Shown piece after piece: positions 1 to 12,437 of a DNA stretch of 64,000 nucleotides. Source of the stretch: Citrus sinensis (lineage: Eukaryota; Streptophyta; Magnoliopsida; Sapindales; Rutaceae); contig NC_068564.1 of assembly GCF_022201045.2 (NCBI RefSeq), positions 32,889,001 to 32,953,000 of the forward strand. Direction: 5' to 3'. Below the pieces are notes generated by a model. It ran no database searches. It had not been told where the DNA came from and saw only the letters and a program-made list of their open reading frames with translations. The position numbers and the translations under genes were made by a program. Numbering within the stretch: position 1 is the stretch's first letter; each line of letters starts with the position of its first letter.

Positions 1-2749
1 GGTAAATATTTACTTACTCTTTATATTTTAAATTAAATATTTATTAATTTTTATATTTTAAAAATTATTTCAAAGTGAACGAATCTAATAATTAAAGAGA
101 CTGCTCAGCTGCAATAAAGTACAGCCTCTCACATAAACAATACTTAGACCCACAACTGATACTGTTCGCATGAGAGGGCTGTGCCTTACGGTAGCGGTAA
201 GGTAGCCCTCCCCAATAATTAATTCTCTTAGCCAATGCAATCATTTGATAGTTTTGCAAGAGCTAGTGAGATATACGGTTTGGCACGTACTTCTTTGACT
301 GGTAGCTCTTATATTAATTACGATTGTCAGCAAGATAGCCAAGCGCTCGACGGTGTATATGTTTGTTGTATATGGACACATGAAGTCTTTTTCTAACATG
401 GATGGTGCTCAAAAGAATCCAATAAAACAGCCTAGCCTCGATAAAGATTGACACATGAGTGAATTATCAAATCCCCTCTCTCTCTTTCTGTCATGAAGAA
501 GGTCTAAATCAAAATTTAATGCCACACACGTGCAAATGTATGGCTAAAGCATTTTTCATTTTAACTTTCTACAGAACTAGTGGACACTGTTTTCCTTCCT
601 TTTAGGCCCTAGCCATGAGCCAACCCTACGCCATAGGCTCTCACAATGCTCAAGCATTATTTTCGTGTATATGTCTACAATGCTTTGCAATATTATAAGT
701 TAGAACAGTATAATCGAGCACTCAAAGCGTCGATGACTGAGTTATCTGCCCCTATTTAGCTGCCGTTATACTATTTTCCGATATTAATTTGAAGACAATT
801 AAGGGTCGTTAAATCAGTCAGAATGGACCAATGGTTGCACGACACATATATGCCTGGATCCTGGGTGTTTTAGGTTTCACAGAGGTTTCTTAATTCCTTT
901 ATACGGGAAAAAATTACTAGGTATTTTAGTGTGTAATAAGTGATATACCTGTCGTATACGCTTTGATTGCGATGTGAGAGGTTTCTGATTTTAGAATATA
1001 CGTAGGTCTCAATTTTAAATACCGGAACCGAATCAAAACCAACGAGTGCAAAATTTCGCCAACTCGGAACCTGTTTTCGAGTATCAGCAGGTAAGGAAAG
1101 AACTTTTTTTTTTTTTTTTTAACAGTACCAACACATGATATGTAGGGATACCAATGAACAAATAGACTAATGGGTTCTTTCTTTGACGTGATAGTTACCA
1201 TCGGTGAATCATGATCGATATTTTTCATGTTCTATAAATTCTGAAACATACTTCACTGATCGGGGCTCAAGCCATGTGAAGTCAGATGAGCCAGTGAATC
1301 AGAACCACGTGACGACATGAAACAACTTGCAAGGAATAACTTCAAAATTAGGAAAAGAAAGTTTAAATGGTGTGTCCCCCACTATAAACTTGGTGTTAAA
1401 GATTAACACGACTGAAACATGAAATTGGAGCATCACTGAAGTCAAATCTCGAAAAGACCACACAAAACGAAAGGAACAAAAGTCGAACTATTCAGTACGT
1501 CCTTTGATATATCCCATCTTCAGTTACATAAAATGTATCTTCAATCATAGCAACCCCCCATCGCGCCCTGGTCGTTAGCTGCAAAGAATAATAATGTTAA
1601 CCATATTATATGACTCGTCGGATAAAACCAGCTCGTAAAGTTCTGACTCTTGTTAGCGGAACCGTTTAGGTGACACAAACGCTTGAGCTTTAATAGGTAA
1701 AAGCTCACTTCCATAAACAGTCGACTAAGCCCAATGATCAACTACAAATTTGCATGAGAAAAATCAAACCGAAAGCTTATATTGATCATACTATAACAAG
1801 CTCCCATATCATTATTAATAGTATGAACCCTGTGCTAATCTGCTAGACAGGGCTTAACGAATCTCTTAATAATCCAAGCACTATGAGAACCAATTACCCA
1901 AAATTCATCAACAAGCACCTCAATTATCTGCCACCGTTTACATTCTTCGCTTACTTCTAATCAAAGCAACCTCAGGCAAATGTTGACTTGTCAGAACAGA
2001 GTAAACCAAATTACGCGCCTGTAAATATGCAAATTCCGTGAGCGACCCGTTGGGACATCGTCTGGATTCAATATCAAGTTGAACGACAAATTGATTTCCC
2101 AATAAACCCGTTTTCATATTCTATATAGAATTGAGAACTCAAAACTTAATGGTTACAGTTAAAGACGTTTGAAATTTAAAATTATTACACACACAACAAA
2201 CTTTTGAACTCGAAACCATAACAAGAATGTTAAAAATTCCTCATTACAGTATGAAAATTGTTCGGTGAAACTTTGCTTATATATATACACCCACTTCCTA
2301 ACGATCACATAAGTCTGTGTGTTTAACACACCAATGATTTTCAGTCCACAAGGAGAGTGTCTAGCTGTGAGCCGAGCATCCCTGTCACACAACAAATCAT
2401 TGATGCTTGGTCAATTTTGAAGATAATTATTCCACCAAAAAAATAAAAATAAATAAGCACCCCAAAACTCAAGATTTGGTTTAGCTCATATTTCTTCCAA
2501 AAGAAGAAACCTTTAATAGTCAAAGTTGCTTTTAACACAGGCACATTATTCTCTATGTGCACCATAAAATAAGGCATGAAACCAAATAACTTCATTCATA
2601 CTCCAATATAAACTTTTAATTGGAAGAAAACAAGCATTACACACTGTATTTGGTATATAGATGTTGTTGCCATACCTAAGGAAATCAAATTTATCACAAA
2701 ACTTGATCACCTATTATGCCATTATGCTCCATCCAAATATATTATCACA
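1..2749. other. Intergenic spacer, no gene recognised
   Basis: Only short, unconserved-looking open frames occur on both strands. The composition is AT-rich with a T20 tract near 1101-1120. The one structured element I see is a short hairpin at 174-210, listed separately. The right-hand part (about 2000-2749) may contain the 3' end of the minus-strand gene that starts at 4915, since a possible short last exon lies at 2750-2766. Confidence 0.5.
174..210. repeat. Short imperfect hairpin
   Basis: GAGGGCT at 174-180 pairs with AGCCCTC at 204-210, and CCTTAC at 184-189 pairs with GTAAGG at 197-202. The loop is about seven bases. No U-tract follows that would suggest a Pol III or bacterial terminator. 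It is a structural observation only; function unknown. Confidence 0.4.
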
Positions 2750-2906
2750 CTAAAGCAAAATGGAGGCTGTACAAAAAGAATTTCTTTCAAAAAAGCTTCT
2801 TGAGGTTATCAAGTTTTCACCAAGATTATGGACATTTAACAGGAAGCGCGTAATGAAATCAGAAAGAAAAGGGCAGAACTAGCATTTTATAGTTGAAATT
2901 GCTTAC

Positions 2907-4915
2907 CTGATACTGATGAGGAGCGGCAGTTTGAATAGATCATATTCTTTACCATTTCCCTCTGAGCTAAGGTTTGTGGACCTGGAATATTGCCATCGAA
3001 GAGTTTGTCCTCTGTCAGACTGTCACCACATTTGCTGACTGAATAATCGGTTTGTTGGTCTCCATAGTCACTGTTCTTTTTGAGATTTACATGCTGACCT
3101 TTTTGACAAACCGAATACATCCTGCAAAAAGAAAATGAAAATAAGTAGAAACAACAGCAAATAAAACAAAAATTAAAGTGACCAATACAGGCAAATTGGT
3201 GACAAAAGATGAAGCAACCACAACAAATTTTGTGACAGAACCATTTACAAGTTAGAATCGAGATATATGGCAGTAAATAGGAGGAAAAGATATATTTTGC
3301 GGCAATATTGTATCCATACATTGTCATTTCACTTATTCCAGGAGAGAAATCTATCTTAATATCTCAGTCGTCTTAGCCCATCTTGCTTTCTTGTTCAAGT
3401 TGATTGTTATCAGAAGAGGTCAGGACATCAGCAGTTATCTGAGCTCTGAGGGCAGGGCATCAAGCAATGATACTGAAAGATTTGAATATTCAACAGCTGG
3501 ACAGCTATGTGCTTGACATCTTAGTTTCTGAGATGGAATGAGGAAGTGGAATTTTCCAACTAGGAAAAATTGTCTCCTCTTGGAAAACCTAGTATATTCC
3601 CCATGTTCTGTAATTTTATGTTTCCCTTTTATATTTTCCATTTACTCTAGGGAACTTGAGTATAAAAGGAGACGCAGACAAGTAAGCAAGGATCTAATCT
3701 TCTTCTACGTCAAACTGGTCGGCACCTCTTCATGCTCTTTATGCCTTTAAGCACGATGGCCATATTCAAATTGATTTTGACTGAACATCAGAACAGATGC
3801 ATACTCCTAGTTAGGCCAGTCCTAGATTTGATAATTTTGTTCAACTTGTGCGCTTCCTGTGTAAAATCCTCACAGCTGGTTGCTAAAAACTTAAACCTCA
3901 TTAATTATATACACGCCTTTAGTATAATCTGCATCTACCATCTTATTGCCTATAAATCTTACAAAATATCGGTGACATAACAACATGCCACAAGCAACAT
4001 GATAGCACTTATTGTAAAGCACTTACACAGTTGCCTTATCATTTTCATCAATATCTACGCCCAGCATCCCAAAATACATCGATAGATGACAATCCTACTG
4101 AATTTTAGTAATATCATAGAGTAGCAGCTCAAGGTAAAGACCATTATTTTCTGGCTTTAAAGCTACACCAGACTCATCTCTGACACCTAATCATTTAGTT
4201 ACCAAGACTAAACATTTCGATCTTCAAATATAATAATAACCAAAATATAAAGATCACCCCAAGGAAAATCATAGACCACATTACAGGAGCCAATTGAATG
4301 TTCATATAAAAGTTACATGCTTGTGATTCATGAACACACGGACTATTTCTAACAAATCTCAAATCCATTTCCCACTGCCTATAACTAATTGGTTTTCTTA
4401 TAAACTAATGGATTTTAGTGTTACCACTAATAAGGTCATATTTTGCAATCAAAACATCAAGATCACTGTAATATTAGATATAGTTACTGCAGAATAACCA
4501 TGCCTACCTTTACAGGAAGAAACCATTGGCTGAGAATCAAGCATAGATGCATACAAGTAGGAATCTGATTTCATATAATCCACAATCTCCTCTAGCAATT
4601 TCTTTTTATTTGCTTTAATGCGTTCTTTTAGTTCCAATCCTGAAAAAAAAAATCCAACTTAAAAAACGCGGGAAAAATTTAAGAAAAAGATGAAAAGGAA
4701 GTACTTGTAACTTTTAAGAAATGTTTTCTTGTACCCGTAGCAGACGAAAATTTGATCTTTTGATGAGAACGAGAATTAACCAGAGGAGCAAACATGTAAG
4801 AATCGTATTTGAGATAATCAACAACTTTCTTGAGCAATCTCCTCCTGTTTCTTTTGCTGGGTTTAAGCGGTTTGATCTTCTTCTTCATGCTTTGAACTCT
4901 CTGATTTTTTTCCAT
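2907..4915 (-). CDS. Uncharacterised plant protein gene (partial exon model)
   Basis: I do not recognise this family. Exon 1 (4915-4735) starts at an ATG and encodes a very basic segment ending in a conserved-looking block around LLKKVVDYLKYDSYMFAPL. Exon 2 (4639-4508) encodes a related block, LLEEIVDYMKSDSYLYASM, so the motif is repeated. GT/AG sites join them in phase. A further exon (3121-2907) has good splice signals and an acidic, polar sequence. A candidate exon at about 4104-4027 joins it in phase, but I could not connect exon 2 to that piece in frame, so an exon or splice site is misplaced. A possible terminal exon at 2766-2750 would end in TAG. The repeated basic/aromatic block suggests a nucleic-acid or protein-binding role, but that is inference. 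Confidence 0.5.
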
Positions 4916-5141
4916 GTTTGGTTTTTGTTGTGTTTTTCGAAACAGAGAAAACGGTGGAAATGCTTCGCAAAGGCGTTCTTGGCTGGGGTTTGGCGGTTGG
5001 TATATTCTGGGTTTATGACACGTGTCGGGAAGACAACGACCAGGTGTTGCGTGTCATTCCTAGTCAGCTGAAAAAAGGAACGAATTTGAATGACCTTCCG
5101 TTGCAAAGTTTTTCAAGGCTCTTTCAAAGTTCAGCATGGAT

Positions 5142-5191
5142 TGGGCTTACTGGCAGACCCAATTGAGGCCATTTGGGTTCAAGTTGGCCCA
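5142..5191 (-). promoter_or_regulatory. Site II-like promoter motifs upstream of the 4915 gene
   Basis: TGGGCT lies at 5142-5147 on the plus strand, and TGGGCC is read on the minus strand at 5191-5186. TGGGCY site II elements are common in promoters of plant growth and mitochondrial genes. They sit about 230-280 bases upstream of the ATG at 4915. The motif is short and could occur by chance. Confidence 0.3.
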
Positions 5192-5247
5192 TTTCATTTC
5201 TGTTTCTCTAATCTTCACACTTTCAAAACAAAGCTGGGAGAAGATTT

Positions 5248-6168
5248 AGGGTCCGTTCGGTAGCGTTTTTGGCACCATTGTTTTCATTTTCATTTTCAGG
5301 GTAAAGATATAATACATGTTTGGTGGGATGAATTTAAAAATATATTATAAATAAGAAATTCAAATTCACTTTTTATAACTAGTAAAGTAAAAACATGTTT
5401 AACATGTCCTCTACATTTACAAAACCAAACTCAAAAACAAGTTAAAAAATAATCCAAAAAATCTCTTCAGTTATCTCTTCAATTTTATCATTTACGAACG
5501 GCTCACAACAGTGCTCTCTCTCCCTCTTTATCTTTCCCGATTTACTCACAACGGTGCTCTCTCTCTCTCTCCCTCTCCCTCCTTATCTCTCATGATCTAC
5601 TCATGACAACGCTCTCTTAGTCCTTATCTCTCCCGATCTACTCTTTCTCAATGTGCTCATGTGGGTGTTCGTACTTCATCTCCGTTGTTACTTCATCTCC
5701 ACTACATAATGTCTACTATCTAATTTTTTAGAATTATTTTGTTTAAATCATATGCATTGTAATATGTCTTAATTATGGTGTAAAAGCAATAAAATGTAAA
5801 ACTTTTTTTTTAATTTATGCTAATATTAAAACTTTATCATCATGTAATTTTTTAATTATTTTGTTTAAATTATTATGGTATATTTGTGTATGTATTTGTA
5901 TTAGCTAAACAATTATTTTCTAACTATAAGTATGACGATGCTTACTAAAAAATATTTTTGAAAACGGTACTACCGAATATATATTCTCTATTTTTATCAT
6001 TTTTAATTGTGTCTACCGAACACATATTACTATTTTTAATTTTAAAATACAAGATACAAAAAATTATATCAGATGCGCATATATTTAAATTCGAAATACA
6101 ACAACTACAAAACATCATTTTTATTTTAAAAAAATATAAATTTAGCAACAATACCGAACAAGCTCTTA
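5248..6168. mobile_element. MITE-like element (degenerate terminal inverted repeats)
   Basis: The left end reads AGGGTCCGTTCGGTAGC. The right end, read in reverse, is TAAGAGCTTGTTCGGTATT, sharing the GTTCGGTA core typical of plant non-autonomous DNA elements. Between them lies AT-rich, non-coding DNA with an imperfect CT-rich tandem repeat at about 5505-5645. No clear target site duplication was found, so the borders are approximate. Overlapping open frames on both strands near 5945-6215 look like chance frames in low-complexity DNA. Confidence 0.4.
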
Positions 6169-8245
6169 ACGTTCGGTTTCTTATGAGTACAAATCTAAAT
6201 TTAGGTAGAAATTGAACCTGATCTTTGGTCGTCTAGAAGTTACACATTATTTGATGGTACGCAAACATACTTTCGTGTTTTGTTTATTCATTCTTTCTAA
6301 GGTGGAGAGAAGAGCTTTTAAAGTGGCTACTCTTATTTGATATAAAGTTATTGTTTCAATTAAGATAATTACAATTACCTTATCATTTTGTCCGATATAA
6401 ATTTAATTATCAAATCAATGCTATAGGGTCCATAGAACTAATGAACTATAATAAAAAAATTTATGATTTTTGGCACAGATAAGTTTGGTAGGACCAGGAC
6501 TTGTGCTGAGATCAATGGTCAGCAATTGCCTTGAGCCCACGTAAGGAAATTGTTGACTATTGATCTGGTGCTCAGTACAAGCTCAGCTGAGCACCGAATC
6601 CGTTTCCAATTTGGTATACCGCCGTATACCTGCCCCACAAAATTTTTTCCTGTTGTTGCATGGTGACACATAGACATAAAATAATTAATTCATGTGTTTA
6701 ATTTCTGTTGACAAAATATTTCAGCGAAATTCCTTAAAAATCTGTCTCATCGTTTTCTTTCAATCCCATTGGATTCTAGATAGCATTCAATGTCTAGATT
6801 GAATTATTGTGCGATATGGGATAAAACACATCAGCAAAAATTTCACTAGTACCAAGGAAATAATATAAGAATATAATTGTACGTACATATAGCTACAATA
6901 ACTCGAATAAATTCTTTTTCCATTAAGGTTCACGTGGACTAATAAGATCATAAAATCGCAAATATGATTAAATTTAAGTCACAGCATAAAAAAAGAAAAA
7001 AAGAAACAAATTTGTATTCGTGAAGAGCAAGCGTCAATTACTTATCAATTTTAATTTTATTTTAGTGTATTTAAGAGTGAGGTGCTGTAATTTTTAAGCT
7101 GTAGCTACTGTAAAGTAAAAGATATAACTATGGAGTAGAAGATAGGAAAAAAAATATATTAAGCTGCCAAAATCTAACTATAAGTGTTACCAAACATTTT
7201 AGTAGCTGAGCTGCCACCTCACCACACTTCCAAACAGACTCTTTGTATCTGATTGATAATTAATGTGATGTTGAAATTATAAGTGGCCTCGTTAAAATCA
7301 TGAACAATATTGGTAGTGTTTGTAAAAATGTTTCATCATTTTAGTTCGCTGGTAGAACTAGAACCAAACGGCCGTAGAATTATTAATTTATTTGCCTAGA
7401 TTTTGTAATAAATTGTTCTATTTTTTTTTTTTTCAATTGATCTTAAGAACCTGACAAGTGACAAGTGACAACTGGATTTAATTATTGGTAGTTAAGAGTT
7501 ATGGTCGGTGGTATCCCAACTAGAAACAATGTTTTACTGTCCAAAGTGATAAGTGTTTGATTAATGCAACGGATGTTAAGGTGATAGTATTTTAATTGTA
7601 CAAGTAATAAATTTAATGTTGGGGGGTCCTTGTCGGTTCCAGGCACTTTCCAATTGCACAACTGACCTGCCATGATTTTACCTTCTAATATAGCATTTGT
7701 AAATAGTTTTACTATATTTTTATTCTTTCGTATAATAATTTCAAATCTACAAGCACTTGCACAACATTATTTGAACTTATATATTAATTTTAATTTTTCT
7801 AATTATGTTTATTTTAGGATTAGGCTATAATTATGTACATTTAAACCATCGGTAAGGCTCATGAAATTAAAAAAAAGAAAAAAATATGTTATTGTTTAAA
7901 GTTTTATCTAAAATAAACAGGCGAACATTGCAACTAAGAAAATATCTCAAGTATAGCAGTTTGTTTATCAATCAATCCAATCGTTCATTATAATTTGATT
8001 CACATTGCCTCTATCATCGTAATGTTGTCTCTTTCGAAGGAACTCTTGTTTCATTAAACTATATTAAGGGAAGCAAGGACGAATTAGACGATTAATATTC
8101 GATTGAGTATGATCAACTTAAGTAATAACCATATATTTTTGCTGATGTTATCAAGGTATAGAACAAAAAAAAGGAGCGGCTAGTTACAATTGTAGCCAGA
8201 TCGATGTTTTGTTTTGATTCTTCTATTTCAGAGACATTAATTACT
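6169..8245. other. Intergenic spacer downstream of CER3
   Basis: AT-rich DNA without a recognisable gene. It holds the foldback hairpin at 6500-6581. A possible degraded small inverted-repeat element lies around 7067-7225, with GCTGTAG/CTGAGCTGCC-like ends. The segment next to 8246 should contain the CER3 3' UTR. Confidence 0.5.
6500..6581. ncRNA. Candidate miRNA-precursor-sized foldback (or tiny MITE)
   Basis: The bases at 6510-6532 match the reverse complement of 6543-6565 at 20 of 23 positions. An outer stem pairs 6500-6510 with 6571-6581 at 10 of 11. The loop is only about 10 bases and a 5-base bulge (6566-6570) lies in the 3' arm. The total of 82 bases fits a plant miRNA precursor or a siRNA-generating mini-foldback. 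Whether it is transcribed cannot be told from sequence. Confidence 0.35.
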
Positions 8246-11200
8246 TTATGACGAAATCTGACGATTCCTGAGGCTTGATACTGGCTTGAAGCCATGCTTG
8301 AGTGCAGCTTCCCACACTAAATCGATCTTGTCAACATCAATTGCCCCAACCTCATGGTGAGTCCATCCTTCCAAAAGATGAACCACACCTCCCGCATGGC
8401 ATGCATGAACTACTCCACGGTCCATGGTGTACTGTTTCATCAAAACGTATACTACATGATCAGCTTATAATATAAGGCAGTGGCAAAAGCTAACAGCTTA
8501 TTTTAATCCAGACTATACTAAAAGTAATTTTTCAATAATGTGGTTTTCCCGTAAATCTAAATGGTCAATACGTAAAATTCACATAAAAGATTGTTTAATT
8601 AATTTGTGAGTAAAGATGTGGAATTTCTTAGAATTCATAAATCTCGTTTGTTTCATATTGTGTGATGAAACTACCCTTTTGCACATTTTCCTCAAACTCC
8701 CAACAACCCTTTTGTCACACAAATCACATGCATGTAAAAAACATTAACGTCTGCCTATTATTTTTGTTATTATTTTGACATACTCTCGCGCAAATTACCA
8801 TAATTTTGAGAAATTAATCACCAAACTAATTGAAGATCATGGATTAATTAATGGTAATAATTAATTACCTCACAAATTCCAAGTCCTTCAACATCGTCAG
8901 GCAATCTCATGGCGGCAAGGTCTCCGTAAGTGCAATCTCTTCTAAAATGCAATATTGGTGGCACAACAAACTGATGAAAATGCGTTCCTGGTGGCGCCCA
9001 ATTTTGCTCCCTTGGAGTGATCCATTTGCCAACAATCCATGTCTATTTTCGAAACCAATAAATAATTCAATCACATTTCTAACCAAATTTATATATACGC
9101 GATCCAATTTCATAAAATTAAATTCCAATTTGCAGTACCTTGGAATGTTGAGCTGCTTGGTATTTTGTCACTTGAACAAGGTAGTTTTGACAGTCTATAG
9201 GTGCTTCTTTCTGAATTTTCTGGAATCTTTCTGTTGATAGAGTCAGCATCTGCAGTAGTAATTTTCAATCCATACAATCAACATAAATCTTGATCATCAT
9301 TAATTGCAAGCATACGTCAGTTTAAGAAAATTTTATTGAAAAGAAAATACAAAAACAAGGGGTTAGCAATTACCAGTACTCGAACTCTTTTTCGGCAGAG
9401 ATAAAGAGCAATCGCTCTTCCAAGCTTCGAAGTAGCTCCCGTTAAAAATACTTCTTTAACATCCTTTGGAAGCTCATTCAAAATAACTGCAGCCGTACAT
9501 GTATTTCCATGCACAACTCTAACTTTAAGGTTGGGGTGATTGTCAACAAAAAGAGTGCCACCGCCATTTAGTGATTCGTTCTGCATAAAATATGAATAAT
9601 AATAATAGGAATATTAATAATTAGTAAAAATGAACAATAAGAAAAAACCTTGACAGATTAACAGAAATTTTTCGTATTAGTTAAACGTCAAAAAAAATAA
9701 AAAATGCATGTTATATTGATATGGAAAGTTAATTAAAATATATATAAATGAGCACTGAAACAGATAGAAATTATAAATTATAATTTCTAAATATTTAGGC
9801 AGAGACCAAATTGATTCCAGAAGGAAATTAATGTGTTAAAAGTGAAAGGTCCACTGCCCATAATGAGACATCATTGCAAGCATGGTTTCGGTGTCTAAAT
9901 TTAATTCTTCCAACTACTTTGCCAGAAACTACCAGAACTTAATTGATCTATTTTAGTTGTTAATATCTGAATTTGTTTTGCTGTTTTCAAGATAAGGGTG
10001 GGGGGGGGGGGGGAAACAAGAATAAATAATTCAAACCTTATTCAATGCAGCAAGGCTAAGGACCTTAACCCCAAGTCTATCAGCCCTTAGGATGGCATTC
10101 TCTATTTGCTTATTGATTCCCGTTTGAGCAAATGGCAAGAAGTACTGCATATCAGGATTTAAATTCCGTTAACTTCAAGTTACAAGGAGATTTCATTTAC
10201 ATTTATTTTTTTAAAAAATAAAAATTAAAGAGATAAAATGCTGGCAGAATGTTGGCAAAAACAAAACATGTATGTTTTATCGTACTTTTTGTAATATTCG
10301 AGAATGAGAGACGGGTTTCGGCATATACCTGAAAGCCATATCTAGGTACAGCCCAAGTCTGGTGCAACCTGCCCCTAAGCCAGTAGAAACTGATTAGAAA
10401 AGTCTTAGACCATGCCCATAAAGCGAACATCGCTGAAAATGCAAGGGGCCAAAAAGGCAGCATAAAGAGCTTTGGTGAGTATGGCAATGAAGCTAATGAT
10501 CTGAAAACAAACGGTGGATGCATTGATGCTGTTACATCGACCACATGTGCTAGGAAAACAAAATCCGGGACCCTCACATTTTCCCCTGCATTAATATGTG
10601 AAATAAAATACATATAATTAATAAATGGGTACGCCGGACGATACATACATGTGCACAGTTCTATTGAATGATATTAAATGCTTTCGAAGTTACCAGAAGC
10701 TGAAGTAATTTTCTTATGATCTTCCCAGGATTTGCTATTAAGTGTATTTCCCAGGGCATCAAAGAGAGGCATAAAGAGGCAGAAATTGGAGTCCTTCTCA
10801 GTGTGGTGCAGGCTGTGGTACCTGTAAATCAATTGCACCAACAAAACAAAATAAACAATAAATTTTTCGGTTAATTAATTTGTTTGGTTGGAGCTTCCCA
10901 TCAATTTGCTAACTAACTAATTAAGTTGATCAAGAAATGGTAACCAAAAGTCTATGACACTTAACTCTGCATAAAAAGTTGGGCAAAGAAGCAACAAGAA
11001 TAGGTTAGCTGCAGTAATTGACTTCACACGGAGGAAAAAGAACCTACTTATACCGATTGATCATAAATATCATGATTGGGTAAGGTTTTACTCATTATGA
11101 TATCAATTGGGTAAAGGTTTCACTATTTATGATATCAATTAACATTTAAGGCATGTTGTTACTTAGGTTCAAGCCTTTTTACCGTTTATAAGAAAAATAA

Positions 11201-12353
11201 GATCCAGTTCTCCTAAGATCAAACTTAGAAGTTTTTTCATGCTACAATTTTGGGGGGGGGGGGGGGGGGGGGGGGGAGGAATGAGATTACTTACGTGGGC
11301 GTATAAAGAAGATATCGAAGAAATGGGAAAGTTTCAAACCACCGATGGGGAATAATTTCAACATTGCAATGCCCCAAGCATCTTAGAAAATCAAACATCA
11401 ATATATAGCCATAAATCAAGCTTATTGATCCATATCCGATGATGGAAGATCCGAGAATTGGAATTGCAACGATGGCACTTAATACAATGTGCTCCAATAA
11501 TGTTGCATGCCCAGCTGCATAACACCAGATTAATCCATATAAAACAATTGATCAGAAACTATTAATTTATTCAAAACAAAATAAGTTACGAAAATTATAT
11601 ATAATTGTACCTGTTGGAATTTGTGGTACTGGAGATGAATGGTGGAGTGAATGGTAATGGATGAAAAGGTATTTATTTCTGTGAAAATGTCGGTGTAAAA
11701 CGTAATATAAAGGCTCTGAAACAGCCACATGAAGTATCTGTAGTGCAATAAATCCTTTTGTGTTCCATCGAGGAAGGCTTTCAGAGCATGGAAAGATGTA
11801 ATAGCCCATGGATGCAATTGCAGCTTGAAGTAGAATGAAATTATCCCTGTAAGGGGGAAAAAACAAACAAACAAACAAAAATAGAATACAGTATGATCAA
11901 GCTGATGAATGTTTTTGATTTTTCAATAGGAAAAGAAAAAAAAAAGATATAGTAATTAGTACCAGTTCCATTCATTATCAATCTGCTTGAAATCGACTCC
12001 CCGTTGATTAATCTGGCGAGTACGATTAAGGAAAAGCATGTTACTGAAAGAGTTCCATAAGATATGAATTAGTCCTCTAAGAACGGAGATGAACAGAATA
12101 TGGAGGCACCAATATTCAATTCGTTTATCTTCATAAACCCATGAGTATAAAGCTTTTCCGACGAGTGGTCCATACAGCACATACTTTGAATTAAATCAGA
12201 AGGGGGAAAAAAATCAAAAGCATTAGTAGAAATCAAGGGTAAAAAAAAAAAAAACAAGGCAACAATTTGAAAACAGTTTCAGAAAACACACATTAGACAT
12301 ACCTTGAACATGCCTAGGTTATCCCATGGCCAAGCTGCCAAAGGAGCATCCAT
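8246..12353 (-). CDS. CER3: CER3/WAX2-type very-long-chain alkane biosynthesis protein, complete
   Basis: Eleven exons read in phase: 12353-12303, 12183-11963, 11846-11611, 11514-11295, 10821-10694, 10585-10329, 10144-10037, 9580-9374, 9249-9139, 9042-8869, 8431-8246 (TAA). The product is 632 residues, the usual CER3 length. The N-terminal half is a membrane fatty-acid-hydroxylase-like domain with histidine clusters HRHFH, HYHSLHH and YHSLHHTE. The C-terminal WAX2 domain contains [19 protein letters not shown] and ends with [12 protein letters not shown]...[10 protein letters not shown]. From family knowledge, CER3 works with CER1 at the endoplasmic reticulum of epidermal cells to turn very-long-chain acyl-CoA, via aldehydes, into cuticular alkanes. 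Start [14 protein letters not shown] and exon wording fit CER3 better than CER1. No disabling change was seen. Confidence 0.93.
10000..10013 (-). repeat. Poly-C tract (14) in CER3 intron 7
   Basis: A run of 14 G on the plus strand, hence C in the CER3 transcript, begins about 23 bases inside intron 7 from its donor at 10036. Such homopolymers are prone to length change and to sequencing error. Confidence 0.85.
11252..11276 (-). repeat. Poly-C tract (25) in CER3 intron 4
   Basis: A run of 25 G on the plus strand, so C25 in the transcript, starts about 18 bases after the exon 4 donor (11294). It is the longest C/G homopolymer in the window. The length may vary or be an assembly artefact. Confidence 0.85.
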
Positions 12354-12437
12354 CCTAGTTCTCTAAATCTTTCTTTTAAATAATTCCTTTGAATGCGAGT
12401 GTATAATATTGTAAATTCCTGAAGAAAGAGAAGTTCA

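Noticed and set aside
8246-12353. CER1 instead of CER3
   Set aside because: The length of 632, the N-terminal WPWDNLG...[10 protein letters not shown] wording and the C-terminal [10 protein letters not shown] fit CER3/WAX2 better than CER1.
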